A stretch of 64,000 nucleotides of DNA from Oscillospiraceae bacterium (GCA_021199855.1 JAJQHD010000038.1:17830-81829), one strand, 5' to 3'; numbered from the stretch's first letter, positions 44,541 to 56,626 are shown. The notes: generated by a model not told the origin, from the letters alone. Program-made: numbers and translations.

Positions 44541-45472
44541 CCCGATACGATTTGGTAGGGGATGTTGAATGTGAAGGCAAAAGGCTTGACAGCTGGCTGG
44601 CGTTGCAGGATGAGGTCGATATAACACGTTCCTTTGCGGCAAAGCTGATTGAAGACGGCAATGTCCTTGTCAACGGAAAAGTCGCTTCCAAAAGCACAAA
44701 GCTGAATACTGGCGATGAAATTGCTCTGACGATGCCCGACCCAATCGGGTTGTCAGTTGAGCCAGAGAACATTCCTCTTGACATCGTATATGAGGACAGC
44801 GACCTACTGGTTGTGAATAAGCCTAAAGGCATGGTTGTTCATCCTGCGGCTGGTAACTATCAGGGAACTCTCGTTAATGCACTTCTTTGGCATTGCCAGG
44901 GCGAGCTTTCTGGAATAAACGGAGTTATCCGTCCCGGGATTGTTCACAGAATCGACAAGAACACAAGCGGACTCCTGATTGTAGCCAAGACTGATAAAGC
45001 GCATCTTGGGCTTGCTGAACATATAAAGGCACATAGCTTTACACGTGAGTATGAGGCAATCTGTACCGGCGGAAGATTCAAAGAACCTACAGGAACTATA
45101 AACGCTCCAATCGGTAGAGATAAGAATAATCGCAAGCGCATGTGCGTGACAGAACAAAATTCGAGACCTGCCATAACCCACTACACAGTTTTAGATGAAC
45201 TGCATGAGCACTCGCTTGGGATATGCTCCTATGTGAACTTTAGATTGGAAACCGGAAGGACGCACCAGATAAGAGTACATTCTGCGTACATCGGTCATCC
45301 GATTTTGGGCGACGATGTTTATGGCAAGCCATATAAAGGCTGTGAAGGTCAATGCCTTCACGCAAGAAAGATAGGATTTATTCATCCTGTCACTGGGGAA
45401 TATCTTGAATTTATAAGTGAGCTTCCGGAATACTTTTCCAAGCTCCTCGAGAAGATGAGAGAAAACGTATGA
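44537..45472 (+). CDS. RluD-type pseudouridine synthase
   Basis: Ribosomal large-subunit pseudouridine synthase of the RluA/RluD family. N-terminal S4 domain (RLDSWLALQDEVDITRSFAA), then the catalytic domain with HRIDKNTSGLLIVAKT carrying the catalytic Asp, plus GRTHQIRVHSAYIGHPILGD. 311 residues. GTG start overlapping the lspA stop. The target uridines cannot be read from sequence. Confidence 0.92.
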   Translation: MTRYDLVGDVECEGKRLDSWLALQDEVDITRSFAAKLIEDGNVLVNGKVASKSTKLNTGDEIALTMPDPIGLSVEPENIPLDIVYEDSDLLVVNKPKGMVVHPAAGNYQGTLVNALLWHCQGELSGINGVIRPGIVHRIDKNTSGLLIVAKTDKAHLGLAEHIKAHSFTREYEAICTGGRFKEPTGTINAPIGRDKNNRKRMCVTEQNSRPAITHYTVLDELHEHSLGICSYVNFRLETGRTHQIRVHSAYIGHPILGDDVYGKPYKGCEGQCLHARKIGFIHPVTGEYLEFISELPEYFSKLLEKMRENV

Positions 45473-46278
45473 TTAAACTTGACAACTCGATTTTTGTTAC
45501 AGATATGGATGGAACACTTCTGGCGCCTGACAAGTTGGTTTCGGAAGGCAATCTTAAAGCTATTTCTGAATATAGAAAATCCGGAGGACTTTTCGGAATC
45601 GCAACCGGAAGACCGATTCACACGATGAGAAAATATCTCAGCATATTGGATATTGACTTACCGCTGATTCTCTACAATGGATGCATCATTTACGGCCATC
45701 ACGCTGACAAGATTCTCTCAGCGACATATCTCCCGGATTGCGCAAGAGATATTCTTAAAGAAATTTTTTCTACTTTTCCCGGAATCGCTCCTGAGATTTT
45801 TACTTTTGAAGGGCAATATTACCTTAACCTCAATGATGCTGAAAAGTGGCATCATGAGATACTTCAGGTCAGCTATATAAAGAAGACTTCCGGCGATGAA
45901 GTTACAGAACCGTGGTGCAAACTTCTTTTTGCAGACAGCGTAGAGGTCATCGATAAGCTTATGAAGTACGTCAAGAAGTTTGAGGGTATGGGAGTAAGAT
46001 TCGTAAGAAGCTGTCCTTACTTTCTGGAGCTACTCCCCGAGAATGTTTCAAAAGGAAGTGCTCTGAAGGAATTGTGTCAAGTTACAAAGCTTGACAACAA
46101 ATTTGTTATCTCCGCTGGAGATTATGACAACGATATTGAGATGCTCAAAGCATCCGATATAAGCTTTTGCCCGTCTGATTCACAGCCTGCTGTGAAGGAA
46201 GCGGCGGATTATGTTTTGAAATCCACCTGCTCAGAGGACACTATGGCAGAAGCATTAGCTATATTGGCAACATTATAA
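45469..46278 (+). CDS. HAD superfamily (Cof-type) phosphatase
   Basis: 269 residues. HAD motif I VTDMDGTLLAPD (nucleophile Asp), motif II-like GIATGRPIHTM, and motif IV SAGDYDNDIEML with a C2B-type cap between. Cof-like phosphatases act on sugar phosphates or cofactor precursors; the substrate is unknown. The ATG overlaps the rluD stop. Confidence 0.88.
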   Translation: MIKLDNSIFVTDMDGTLLAPDKLVSEGNLKAISEYRKSGGLFGIATGRPIHTMRKYLSILDIDLPLILYNGCIIYGHHADKILSATYLPDCARDILKEIFSTFPGIAPEIFTFEGQYYLNLNDAEKWHHEILQVSYIKKTSGDEVTEPWCKLLFADSVEVIDKLMKYVKKFEGMGVRFVRSCPYFLELLPENVSKGSALKELCQVTKLDNKFVISAGDYDNDIEMLKASDISFCPSDSQPAVKEAADYVLKSTCSEDTMAEALAILATL

Positions 46279-46293
46279 TTTGGAGGTTTTTCT

Positions 46294-47139
46294 ATGGACG
46301 AATTACTAAAGAAACAGCTCAGTATAACTGCTTGCAAGGTTAGAATGGGCATAATCGAGGGTGTTTATAACGCAAAAAGCGGTCACCCGGGGGGATCTTT
46401 ATCTATCGCTGACCTTCTTACCTATCTTTATTTCGCAAAGATGAATGTTTATCCCGACAAACCCGACCTTCCTGACAGAGACCGTTTTGTCCTTTCAAAG
46501 GGACACACAGCTCCTGCTCTTTATTCGGTTCTGGCTAACAGAGGATATTTTGATGTTGAGGAGCTCAAAGGTCTTCGTCATATCGGTTCCATGCTTCAGG
46601 GACACCCTGATATGAAGCATATCCCGGGCGTTGATATGTCCTCCGGTTCTTTGGGACAGGGGATATCCGCCGCCTGCGGCATGGCGCTTTCTGCAAAACT
46701 CACTCACGACACTTATCACGTATACTGCGTTTTAGGCGACGGTGAAATCGAAGAAGGACAGGTCTGGGAGGCTGCAATGTTCGCGGCTCAGCAGAAGCTT
46801 GACAACCTCACCGCAATCGTTGATAACAATGGCTTGCAGATTGACGGCAAGATTTCTGATGTTTGCTCTCCTTATCCGATTACCGACAAGTTCTCCACAT
46901 TTGGCTGGCATGTAATTGCTATGGATGCTCACGACTTTGACAGTATTGATGCCGCATTCAAGGAAGCCGAGACAGTTGTCAATCAGCCCGTAATGATAGT
47001 TATGTCCAGCGTCAAGGGCAAGGGCGTTTCGTTCATGGAAAATCAGGTTTCATGGCACGGAACTGCACCGAACAAGGAACAGTATGAACAGGCTATGAGT
47101 GAGCTTCAGGCTCAGCTCAAGGAGTTGGAGGAGGAATAA
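46294..47139 (+). CDS. transketolase, N-terminal subunit
   Basis: 281 residues, the thiamine-diphosphate-binding half of a split transketolase. Motifs: GHPGGSLSIADLLTYLYF, DRFVLSKGHTAPALYSVL, and the TPP motif GDGEIEEGQVWEAAMFA...NLTAIVDNNG. It works as a heterodimer with the next gene in the pentose phosphate pathway, fitting pentose (xylose/arabinose) use. GGAGG upstream. The split form is common in clostridia. Confidence 0.95.
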   Translation: MDELLKKQLSITACKVRMGIIEGVYNAKSGHPGGSLSIADLLTYLYFAKMNVYPDKPDLPDRDRFVLSKGHTAPALYSVLANRGYFDVEELKGLRHIGSMLQGHPDMKHIPGVDMSSGSLGQGISAACGMALSAKLTHDTYHVYCVLGDGEIEEGQVWEAAMFAAQQKLDNLTAIVDNNGLQIDGKISDVCSPYPITDKFSTFGWHVIAMDAHDFDSIDAAFKEAETVVNQPVMIVMSSVKGKGVSFMENQVSWHGTAPNKEQYEQAMSELQAQLKELEEE

Positions 47140-47142
47140 GAA

Positions 47143-48090
47143 ATGGCAGAACTGATTAAAAAGGCTACCAGAGAGAGCTATGGCGAAACATTAGCTGAAC
47201 TCGGTGATAAGTATGAGAACCTTTACGTTTTGGATGCCGACCTTGCTGCCGCAACCAAGACAGGTATATTCAAAAAGAAGTTCCCTGACAGACACATCGA
47301 CTGTGGAATCCAGGAAGCAAACATGATGGGTGTTGCCGCAGGTCTTGCCGCAACAGGAAAGATTCCTTTCGCTTCGTCGTTTGCAATGTTTGCCGCCGGA
47401 AGAGCTTTTGAGATTGTAAGAAACTCCATCGGCTATCCTCACCTCAATGTCAAGATTGGCGCTACCCATGCCGGCATTTCAGTAGGTGAAGACGGTGCTA
47501 CACATCAGTGCAACGAGGACATCGCTCTTATGCGCACTATCCCCGGAATGACCGTTATTAATCCCGCTGACGATGTTGAAGCAAGAGCGGCAATCGAAGC
47601 GGCTATTCAGTATGTCGGACCTGTTTATATGCGATTTGGTAGACTTGCAACGCCTGTCTTCAACGATAAGGAGACCTACAAGTTCGAGCTCGGCAAGGGA
47701 GTTCAGCTCACCGAAGGAAACGATGTAACCATTGTTGCAACCGGACTTCTAGTTTATGAGGCACTCGTTGCCGCCGAACAGCTCAAGAACGACGGTATCA
47801 GTGCAAGAGTAATCAACATTCACACTATCAAGCCTTTGGATGAGGAAATCATTGTCAAGGCGGCTCGTGAGACTGGACTCGTTGTAACTGCTGAAGAGCA
47901 CAGCGTTATCGGCGGACTTGGCTCTGCTGTATGCGATACACTTTCCGCCAACTGCCCGACCAAGGTCGTAAAGATTGGCGTAAACGACGTATTCAGTTAC
48001 TCAGGTCCTGCAGTACAGCTTCTAAAAGAATTCGGACTTTGTTCCGAGAATATTGTAGCTACTGTCAAGGAAGCTATGAGAAGCAAATAA
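47143..48090 (+). CDS. transketolase, C-terminal subunit
   Basis: 315 residues, pyrimidine-binding and C-terminal domains of the split transketolase: DADLAAATKTGIFKKKFPDR, DCGIQEANMMGVAAGLAA (catalytic Glu region), FASSFAMFAAGRAFE, and C-terminal EEHSVIGGLGSAV. Three bases after the N-terminal subunit, so cotranslated. Confidence 0.95.
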   Translation: MAELIKKATRESYGETLAELGDKYENLYVLDADLAAATKTGIFKKKFPDRHIDCGIQEANMMGVAAGLAATGKIPFASSFAMFAAGRAFEIVRNSIGYPHLNVKIGATHAGISVGEDGATHQCNEDIALMRTIPGMTVINPADDVEARAAIEAAIQYVGPVYMRFGRLATPVFNDKETYKFELGKGVQLTEGNDVTIVATGLLVYEALVAAEQLKNDGISARVINIHTIKPLDEEIIVKAARETGLVVTAEEHSVIGGLGSAVCDTLSANCPTKVVKIGVNDVFSYSGPAVQLLKEFGLCSENIVATVKEAMRSK

Positions 48091-48108
48091 TTTTTAAGAA
48101 ATATTCAG

Positions 48109-48151
48109 TTTCCCGTTCCGAAAGCATAGTATGTCTTATCGGAACGGGAGG
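48109..48151 (+). promoter_or_regulatory. hairpin masking the yunB ribosome binding site
   Basis: CCCGTTCCGA (48112-48121) pairs perfectly with TCGGAACGGG (48139-48148). Three further pairs (U-A, two U-G) extend the stem over AGG, so the whole GGGAGG site (48146-48151) for the TTG at 48159 is double-stranded. It could alternatively be a degenerate terminator of the transketolase unit (GATATTTT follows). Confidence 0.6.
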
Positions 48152-48158
48152 CGATATT

Positions 48159-48797
48159 TTGCAAAGACGAAGACACAGAACTGAGCATGATAACAGCAAT
48201 TCATATCTGGTTGTGATGCTGGTTCTTGGAATGGTTATAGTTCTTATATTCATAAATTCGGCGCTGAAGCCTGTCATCATGAATATGGCAGCGTCTTATG
48301 GGAAAATGTCAGTGGCGAAGTCTGTCGACAAGGCGGTCAGCGAAGTTTTTGATAGTGAAGATATCGGCTATTCGGATATAGTCAAGCTTACATTCAGCGG
48401 TTCCGGGTCTGTAACAGCGGTCGAGTATAATTCTGCCGAGATAAACAAAATCAAGCTTTTGCTGAGTAGTAGATTGGTTTCAAGTTTGGAAAAACTCAGG
48501 GCTTCAAAGATAAAAGTCCCAATTGGAAGTATCACCGGAAACGCTTATTTGAGTGGCAGGGGACTTAATTTAAGACTCAGAATAATGCAATCATCGGTGC
48601 CGGTAATCGAAGTGATTTCATCCTTTGAAAGTGAAGGTATAAATACCGTTTTGCACCGCATTATAATAAAAATCACTGTTGAGTGTGATGCGTATCTCCC
48701 ACCAAGGAAAACAAGCTTTTCTCTCACACAGGATTATGTAATAGCACAGACTATAATTGTCGGCGATATTCCATCAGGATACGCCGATATTGGATAA
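48159..48797 (+). CDS. yunB: sporulation protein YunB
   Basis: 212 residues. An N-terminal membrane segment (SYLVVMLVLGMVIVLIFI) is followed by the YunB domain: VDKAVSEVF, SAEINKIKLLLSSRL, IKVPIGSITGNAYLSGRG. A sporulation protein in Bacillus (mother-cell regulon), function not defined biochemically. The start is TTG 48159, seven bases after GGGAGG; upstream in-frame sequence back to 47931 overlaps transketolase and is not coding. Two rare features coincide: TTG start and a hairpin-buried ribosome binding site. Confidence 0.87.
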   Translation: MQRRRHRTEHDNSNSYLVVMLVLGMVIVLIFINSALKPVIMNMAASYGKMSVAKSVDKAVSEVFDSEDIGYSDIVKLTFSGSGSVTAVEYNSAEINKIKLLLSSRLVSSLEKLRASKIKVPIGSITGNAYLSGRGLNLRLRIMQSSVPVIEVISSFESEGINTVLHRIIIKITVECDAYLPPRKTSFSLTQDYVIAQTIIVGDIPSGYADIG

Positions 48798-50792
<1,995 letters not shown>

Positions 50793-50821
50793 AATATTTA
50801 GACGAAAGAAAGGCGGACGAA

Positions 50822-51103
50822 ATGGCAAATAATCCTAGTATAGATATCAAACACGTTGCGAAGCTTGCTAGAATCATGATTTCTGATGACGAGCTTCCGA
50901 GGTATTCAGAAGAAATGAATAACATCATCAAGATGGTTGAAGCTATGCCGGAAATTGACGACGAGCTATTGGTCGACGAGAGCAATGTAATGGAATTGAG
51001 GGAAGACAAGCTTTCTGACAGCAAGCTTTCCCGCGATGAAATCCTTAAGAATGCTCCGAAGGTCGTTGCCGGCTGTGTCGTTGTACCAAAGACTGTTGAA
51101 TAG
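50822..51103 (+). CDS. gatC: Asp/Glu-tRNA amidotransferase subunit C
   Basis: Small subunit of the GatCAB complex, which converts Glu-tRNA(Gln) (and Asp-tRNA(Asn)) to the amide. IKHVAKLARIMISDDEL is the family opening, and VVPKTVE the usual end. I chose ATG 50822 (93 residues, preceded by AAAGGCGG). A start at 50789 overlapping the ligA stop would add 11 residues absent from relatives but cannot be excluded. Confidence 0.9.
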   Translation: MANNPSIDIKHVAKLARIMISDDELPRYSEEMNNIIKMVEAMPEIDDELLVDESNVMELREDKLSDSKLSRDEILKNAPKVVAGCVVVPKTVE

Positions 51104-51115
51104 GGAGGAAGCAAT

Positions 51116-52594
51116 TTGGAACTTTATGAATATAAAGCGAGCGAACTGAGCGAAATGCTCGGTAAAGGTGAGATTTCGTCTAAAGAACTCACCAAATCTG
51201 TGTTTGACAGAATTGAAAAGACTGAGCCTGCTATTGGCGCGTATCTCACACTTAATCGTGAGTCGGCACTTGCAGAGGCTGAGAAAATAGATGAAAGAAG
51301 AGCATCCGGCGAAGAGTTGCCTACGCTCGCGGGAATTCCGATAGGAATCAAGGACAACATCTCAACTTCGGGAATCAGGACAACCTGCGCTTCAAAAATG
51401 CTCGAAAACTATACTCCTGTTTTTGATGCTACAGTTATTACAAAGCTCAAAAAAGCTGGCGCAATTATAACCGGCAAGCTTAACATGGACGAATTTGCAA
51501 TGGGTTCATCCACCGAGACGTCCTACTTCCAGCCTACTAAGAATCCGTTTGACACTTCATGCGTTCCCGGAGGTTCTTCCGGAGGTTCTGCTGCGGCTGT
51601 AGCTTCGATGGAAGCTGTAATGGCTCTTGGCTCTGATACTGGAGGTTCGATAAGACAGCCGTCCTCACTCTGTGGCGTTGTCGGCTTGAAGCCTACATAC
51701 GGCTCTGTTTCGAGATACGGTCTTGTCGCCTTTGCCTCTTCTTTAGACCAGATAGGTCCCATCGCCAGAAGCGTCAAGGATTCGGCAATGCTTTTTGACG
51801 CTATCTGCGGTCACGATTCGATGGATGCTACGAGCGCAAGAAGAGATTATGCTCCCATAAGCGGAACTCTTGATGGCGACGTTCGTGGTCTCAGAATCGG
51901 TATTCCTAAGGAATATTTCGGTGACGGAATCAAGCCGGAAGTAAAAGAAGCTGTCATGAATTCGGTCAAGGCTCTTGAAAGCAGGGGAGCGACCGTCAGA
52001 GAGATTTCACTTCCTTCGACAGAGTATGCACTTTCCGCGTATTATATAATTGCCTGCGCTGAGGCTTCATCTAATCTTGCAAGATTTGACGGAGTCAAGT
52101 ACGGCTATCGCTGTGAGAACCCTGAAAATCTCATGGATATGTACGAGAGAACGAGAAGCGAAGGCTTTGGTAGAGAAGTCAAGAGAAGAATTATCCTTGG
52201 CACATTCGTATTGAGTTCCGGTTACTATGACGCTTATTATAAGAAAGCAAAGCTCTTGCAGAAGAGAATTCGCTCGGAGTTTGACAGCTCATTTAATGAC
52301 ATTGATGTCATAATCACTCCCACTTCTCCATTTGAGGCATTCAAGTTCGGTGATAAGATGGACGACCCGCTTGCAATGTATTCGGCAGATATCTGCACTG
52401 TCACGGTTAATATTGCAGGTCTTCCTGCTGTCAGCGTTCCATGTGGCTATTCGGATACCGGATTGCCCTACGGTATGCAGATAATCGGCAGAAGCTTTGA
52501 TGAGAGAACAATTCTCAATACGGCATATGCTCATGAGATTGATTTCGGCGGTTTCAGAGCACCTGTGATTTTGGGTAAGGAGGTAGAGCTATGA
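51116..52594 (+). CDS. gatA: Asp/Glu-tRNA amidotransferase subunit A
   Basis: Amidase-signature subunit that releases ammonia from glutamine. The signature [13 protein letters not shown] and the Ser-cisSer-Lys triad regions ([11 protein letters not shown] for Lys, [15 protein letters not shown] for the serines) are intact. 492 residues. TTG start 51116, seven bases after GGGAGG. Overlaps gatB by four bases; gatCAB operon. Confidence 0.96.
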   Translation: MELYEYKASELSEMLGKGEISSKELTKSVFDRIEKTEPAIGAYLTLNRESALAEAEKIDERRASGEELPTLAGIPIGIKDNISTSGIRTTCASKMLENYTPVFDATVITKLKKAGAIITGKLNMDEFAMGSSTETSYFQPTKNPFDTSCVPGGSSGGSAAAVASMEAVMALGSDTGGSIRQPSSLCGVVGLKPTYGSVSRYGLVAFASSLDQIGPIARSVKDSAMLFDAICGHDSMDATSARRDYAPISGTLDGDVRGLRIGIPKEYFGDGIKPEVKEAVMNSVKALESRGATVREISLPSTEYALSAYYIIACAEASSNLARFDGVKYGYRCENPENLMDMYERTRSEGFGREVKRRIILGTFVLSSGYYDAYYKKAKLLQKRIRSEFDSSFNDIDVIITPTSPFEAFKFGDKMDDPLAMYSADICTVTVNIAGLPAVSVPCGYSDTGLPYGMQIIGRSFDERTILNTAYAHEIDFGGFRAPVILGKEVEL

Positions 52595-54024
52595 TAAAAG
52601 GCTATGAGGTTGTTGTCGGCTTGGAGGTTCATGCCGAGCTTAACACCGCAACTAAGATTTATTGCAGCTGTAAAAACTCTTTCGGACTTGAAGTCAACAC
52701 ACAGGTTTGCCCGATTTGTCTCGGTATGCCGGGAACTCTTCCTACTTTGAATGAGAAAGTAGTTGAGTACGCAATTAAAATGGGTCATGCCCTTAACTGC
52801 GGAATCAACAGAATCTGCAAGCAGGACAGAAAAAACTATTTCTATCCCGACCTTCCGAAGTCCTATCAGATTTCTCAGGCTGATATTCCGCTTTGTCACG
52901 ACGGCTACCTCGACATTATCGTTGATGGCGAAACGAAGAGAATCGGCGTTGAGAGAATTCACATCGAAGAGGATGCAGGAAAGCTTCTTCACTCGGATAA
53001 GTTTGACGGTTCTCTTGTAGACTTCAACCGTTGCGGAGTTCCACTTATTGAGATTGTTTCGAGACCCGATATGAGAAGCTCAGATGAAGCAAAGGCATAT
53101 CTCGAAACAATACGCTCAATACTCAGATATATCGATATATCCGACTGTAAAATGCAGGAGGGTTCAATCAGATGTGATGTCAACGTCTCAGTCCATAAGC
53201 CGGGAGAGCCTCTTGGCACTAGATGCGAGATGAAGAATGTCAACAGCTTCTCAGCAGTCGTTCATGGAATCGACTACGAAGCTAACCGCCAGATTGAGAT
53301 TTTGGAAGCCGGCGGCACAATCACCCAGGAAACGAGAAGATGGGACGACGCTAAAGGCGAGAGCGTTTCCATGCGTTCAAAGGAGGATGCACAGGATTAC
53401 AGATACTTCCCGGAGCCAGACCTTGGGACTATAGTAGTTTCTGAGGAAAAGGTTCAGTATCTCAAGGACACTCTACCGGAGCTTCCGAATGCAAGAATCA
53501 TGAGGTATATGGAAAGCTGTGGGCTTTCATATAACGATGCCGCGATGATAGTTGATGTTCCCGAGAAGGCTGAGTTGTTCGACAAGACACTCGAAGCCTG
53601 TTGCAAGTCGGGCAAGCTTCTTTCAAACTGGATTTTGGGTGAGATTTCAAAGCTTATGAACGACGGAACTGATATTAGTAACACCAATCTCACTCCCGAA
53701 AAGCTTGCGAAGATTGTCAACTACATCGACTCAGGCAAGATTTCCACTGCCGCAGGCAAGAAGGTCTTCGACGCCGTTATGAGTGACAACGCCGATATTG
53801 ATGAATTTATCGAGAAAAATTCTCTTTCACAGATTTCGGATGTATCTTCTCTTGAGAAGATAGCTTCAGAGGTTGTCTCTCAGAATGAGAAATCTGTCAC
53901 CGACTACAAGAACGGCAAGACCAATGCTCTAGGCTACCTTGTAGGTCAGTGCATGAAGGCTTCCAAAGGCAAGGCAAACCCTGCTGTCATGAAAGAGCTT
54001 GTTCTGAAGCTTCTTGAAGATTAA
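52591..54024 (+). CDS. gatB: Asp/Glu-tRNA amidotransferase subunit B
   Basis: Kinase/transamidase subunit of GatCAB. Motifs [31 protein letters not shown], the segment [16 protein letters not shown] and the C-terminal YqeY-like tRNA-binding domain. 477 residues. GGAGG in the gatA 3' end serves its ATG. A terminator follows. Confidence 0.96.
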   Translation: MIKGYEVVVGLEVHAELNTATKIYCSCKNSFGLEVNTQVCPICLGMPGTLPTLNEKVVEYAIKMGHALNCGINRICKQDRKNYFYPDLPKSYQISQADIPLCHDGYLDIIVDGETKRIGVERIHIEEDAGKLLHSDKFDGSLVDFNRCGVPLIEIVSRPDMRSSDEAKAYLETIRSILRYIDISDCKMQEGSIRCDVNVSVHKPGEPLGTRCEMKNVNSFSAVVHGIDYEANRQIEILEAGGTITQETRRWDDAKGESVSMRSKEDAQDYRYFPEPDLGTIVVSEEKVQYLKDTLPELPNARIMRYMESCGLSYNDAAMIVDVPEKAELFDKTLEACCKSGKLLSNWILGEISKLMNDGTDISNTNLTPEKLAKIVNYIDSGKISTAAGKKVFDAVMSDNADIDEFIEKNSLSQISDVSSLEKIASEVVSQNEKSVTDYKNGKTNALGYLVGQCMKASKGKANPAVMKELVLKLLED

Positions 54025-54040
54025 CTGAAAATACAGATTA

Positions 54041-54068
54041 GCGACTGCTGCTCAGCGGTCGCTTTTTT
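54041..54068 (+). terminator. intrinsic terminator after gatB
   Basis: GCGACTGCTG (54041-54050) and CAGCGGTCGC (54053-54062) with one T-G pair, then TTTTTT. The last bases overlap the ylbJ stop region on the other strand. Confidence 0.85.
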
Positions 54069-55050
54069 GTTTTCTATATGTAAGAGTAATGAGGACCATT
54101 CCTGAAATACAGACGAATGGGATAACGCTTCCTGTGCTCGATAGCTCGATACTGCTACTCACACCAGTTTCAATGCTTATGTGATTCTGAACTATCAGAT
54201 ATCCAATAGTTGAAATAATGGCAGTCAGGAAAAGCTGAATCGGTCTCGTAATATAAAACCATTTGAAGCTATAGTTACCACCGGATAGACATATAATCTG
54301 CATATGCACACACAGCCCACCGAATGATAAAAGAACAGTGACTAAAACAAAGAAAGCGAGTCCGTTTCCTTGAAGTGAAGTGATATTTGATATTTCGAGA
54401 ATTGCAGATACGATGGGATTTTGCAACGGCAAAAGTGAGAGCAGAGCTGAAAAGAAGACAATTGCTGAACATATTGAAATCATAGAATTAGCAGAAGAGT
54501 TGATTGCATCCATAACAGTGCTTGTAAGTGAAATACCTTTACAGGCAGTATTAACAGTCGATTTGACTTTGAACTTAACTATGAAGAGTATGTATAAAAT
54601 CGTGTTTGATAAGAAAATCGATAAGAAAGCTGTAAAGCCTAAAAGCTTTACATGAAATACTGCTGAACTCACTATTCCGAGAATATAGGCGGGACCTGAA
54701 GCATAGGAGAAACAAATCACTTTTTCTGCCTGCTCTGACGTAATGCGATTTTCCTTTACGAGCTCACTTAGCATCTTTGCTCCTATCGGGTAACCACAGA
54801 TATTTCCAAGAAGAAATACAAGGAATATCTCACATCTCACAGGCGATATTCTCTTAGGTATGAGTGATTCAGAGCATTTTATCAGCACGCTTGCAAGCAC
54901 GCTGTTTAAAAATAATGACGGCACTATCCCTATTATGCAGTTTTCTATAGATTTAACGATGGTTTCTTTGACCTCATCTATGTAGATAAGTGATAATACC
55001 AGAATCGCTATTACAGCAATCGTAACCAGTCCCTGTAATTTGTTTTTCAA
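54052..55050 (-). CDS. ylbJ: sporulation integral membrane protein YlbJ
   Basis: About 332 residues on the minus strand with roughly eight membrane segments. Family landmarks GNICGYPIGAKMLSEL, FSYASGPAYILG and LSFGGLCVHMQI are present. YlbJ belongs to the nucleoside-recognition/gate-domain superfamily and is required for spore cortex formation in Bacillus; the transported substrate is not established. TTG 55050 lies eight bases after AAGGAGG; a GTG at 55071 precedes that site and is rejected. Confidence 0.85.
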   Translation of the reverse strand: MKNKLQGLVTIAVIAILVLSLIYIDEVKETIVKSIENCIIGIVPSLFLNSVLASVLIKCSESLIPKRISPVRCEIFLVFLLGNICGYPIGAKMLSELVKENRITSEQAEKVICFSYASGPAYILGIVSSAVFHVKLLGFTAFLSIFLSNTILYILFIVKFKVKSTVNTACKGISLTSTVMDAINSSANSMISICSAIVFFSALLSLLPLQNPIVSAILEISNITSLQGNGLAFFVLVTVLLSFGGLCVHMQIICLSGGNYSFKWFYITRPIQLFLTAIISTIGYLIVQNHISIETGVSSSIELSSTGSVIPFVCISGMVLITLTYRKQKSDR

Positions 55051-55125
55051 TAAGCTTGCCTCCTTTTTCACTCTTACAATTCTATGCTTGACTTTTCGGC
55101 AGTATAATTGAAGGGAGTGATTCTA

Positions 55126-55407
55126 ATGAATATTAAATCTATACTGCCTGAGCTTAAAAATCGGGCAAGAAAATATGCCTACTATGAATCCTATGTTACC
55201 ATTTCCGGTGACGATGAAGTGCTTATTGAAAACGTCATCGATGTTCTCGAATGCAATGAAATCATGCTTAGAGTTAAAGCTGGAGTTAACGAAGTGGTTG
55301 TCTGGGGAGAAAATCTGAAGGTGTCCGCATATACCGACCGCTCTGTTACACTTACCGGCAAAATTTCAACTGTAGAAATCTCAAAGGGTGGTGCAAAGAT
55401 ACTATGA
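55126..55407 (+). CDS. yqfC: sporulation protein YqfC
   Basis: 93 residues of the YabP/YqfC family: YYESYVTISGDDEVLIEN, VWGENLKVSAYTDRSVTLTG, with the small beta-rich fold ending in VEISK. A mother-cell sporulation protein in Bacillus, function unknown, always paired with yqfD. ATG 55126 is eight bases after GGGAG; ATG 55108 precedes that site. It overlaps yqfD by four bases. Confidence 0.88.
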   Translation: MNIKSILPELKNRARKYAYYESYVTISGDDEVLIENVIDVLECNEIMLRVKAGVNEVVVWGENLKVSAYTDRSVTLTGKISTVEISKGGAKIL

Positions 55408-56573
55408 GCTTGTTTCTTATGAGATTGATCGGGATTATTACCATAAGGGTTGATGGCTTTGATACGGGCGTAGTTGTAAACCGTCTGAGAAAAGAATGTA
55501 AAGTGATATCGCTTAACACAAAAAGCGATGCTGTCTATGCGATTTTGCCTTTCTTTTACGAAAAGAAGCTTGAAGAAATTGCGGCAGGGAATAGCTGTGT
55601 TCTTGAAGTAACTTCTCGCAAAGGAATATACTTTCATCTCCGCAAGTATCGTAAGAGATATGGTCTGGTCGTCGGAATTCTTACTTCAATTGTACTTACC
55701 TTTTTCCTGTCAAATATAGTTTTCAGTATCAGAATTGTAGGCACCGACGATGAGAATATTATCTATGAAGTAAGGGAGATTTTAGAGGAAGAAGGCTTAA
55801 AAGCAGGTGCATTTATCCCCAATCTGAATTTCCTGAAGCTACAAGCCCGACTTTTTGAGATTGATGATGATATTTCGTGGGTATCAATAGGCAACAGCGG
55901 TTCAGTGGTTACTGTGAATTTGAGGACGGTAATCGAGAAGGCAGAAACAGATGAGGGCAGAATTCCGTGCAATATAGTTGCGACTGAGGATGCGCAGATT
56001 ATCGATATCAATGTACTCGTCGGACACCTGGAAATTCTGATAGGCGATGCGGTTGCAAAGGGTGATTTGCTTGTAAGTGGATACGTTGAAAGAGGAAACG
56101 GAAGAACCTACTATTACCATTCCATAGCGAATATTACTGCTGTTTTCGAGAGAACTGTTACATTTGAGCAGAGCATTTACGATAGGAAAGTTGTTGAAGG
56201 CGAGACCTATTACTCGAAGAGCTTTAGCATATTCGATATTGATATCCCAATCCCTAATTTGACCGTGCTTGATGGTTCATATATCACAGATACGCACACA
56301 ACTAATCTCAGCTTCTTCGGTATTGTACTACCCGCGGGTATCACCACAACTGAATATACTGAGCAGATCTATAAGCTCAATATCTATACTCTGAATGAGG
56401 CGGAGGAAATCGTGAACAACAAGCTTGCAAATTACGAGGAAAATCTGATAGGCAATTACGAGATTATCGGAAAAGACGTCACAGTTGAGAAAACTGACAA
56501 CTCGGTTTTGCTGACATGTGTTTATACTTTACAGGGTGATATAGGCATGGAAAGCCCGATATTTGCGAAATAA
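55404..56573 (+). CDS. yqfD: sporulation protein YqfD
   Basis: 389 residues. A short N-terminal cytoplasmic domain (IRVDGFDTGVVVNRLRK), one membrane segment (VVGILTSIVLTFFLSNIVF) and a large extracytoplasmic part (VRIVGTDDENI-like POTRA region, then beta structure). In Bacillus a sporulation protein needed for efficient spore formation; mechanism unknown. Starts within the yqfC stop (ATGA). Confidence 0.9.
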   Translation: MSLFLMRLIGIITIRVDGFDTGVVVNRLRKECKVISLNTKSDAVYAILPFFYEKKLEEIAAGNSCVLEVTSRKGIYFHLRKYRKRYGLVVGILTSIVLTFFLSNIVFSIRIVGTDDENIIYEVREILEEEGLKAGAFIPNLNFLKLQARLFEIDDDISWVSIGNSGSVVTVNLRTVIEKAETDEGRIPCNIVATEDAQIIDINVLVGHLEILIGDAVAKGDLLVSGYVERGNGRTYYYHSIANITAVFERTVTFEQSIYDRKVVEGETYYSKSFSIFDIDIPIPNLTVLDGSYITDTHTTNLSFFGIVLPAGITTTEYTEQIYKLNIYTLNEAEEIVNNKLANYEENLIGNYEIIGKDVTVEKTDNSVLLTCVYTLQGDIGMESPIFAK

Positions 56574-56589
56574 TTGATTTATATTTCCG

Positions 56590-56614
56590 GCGGGATATTG
56601 AAATATCCCGCTTT
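56590..56614 (+). terminator. intrinsic terminator after yqfD
   Basis: GCGGGATA / TATCCCGC stem around TTGAAA, then TTTAT. The hairpin loop coincides with the -35 of the phoH promoter. Confidence 0.65.
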
Positions 56615-56626
56615 ATCTGGTATAAT
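56598..56626 (+). promoter_or_regulatory. sigma-A promoter for phoH-ybeY-era
   Basis: TTGAAA (56598-56603), 17 bases, TATAAT (56621-56626) with extended TGg. Confidence 0.75.

Noticed and set aside
47931..48158. Longer N-terminus for YunB
   Set aside because: The in-frame extension overlaps the transketolase gene and has no ribosome binding site; the TTG at 48159 follows GGGAGG at seven bases.
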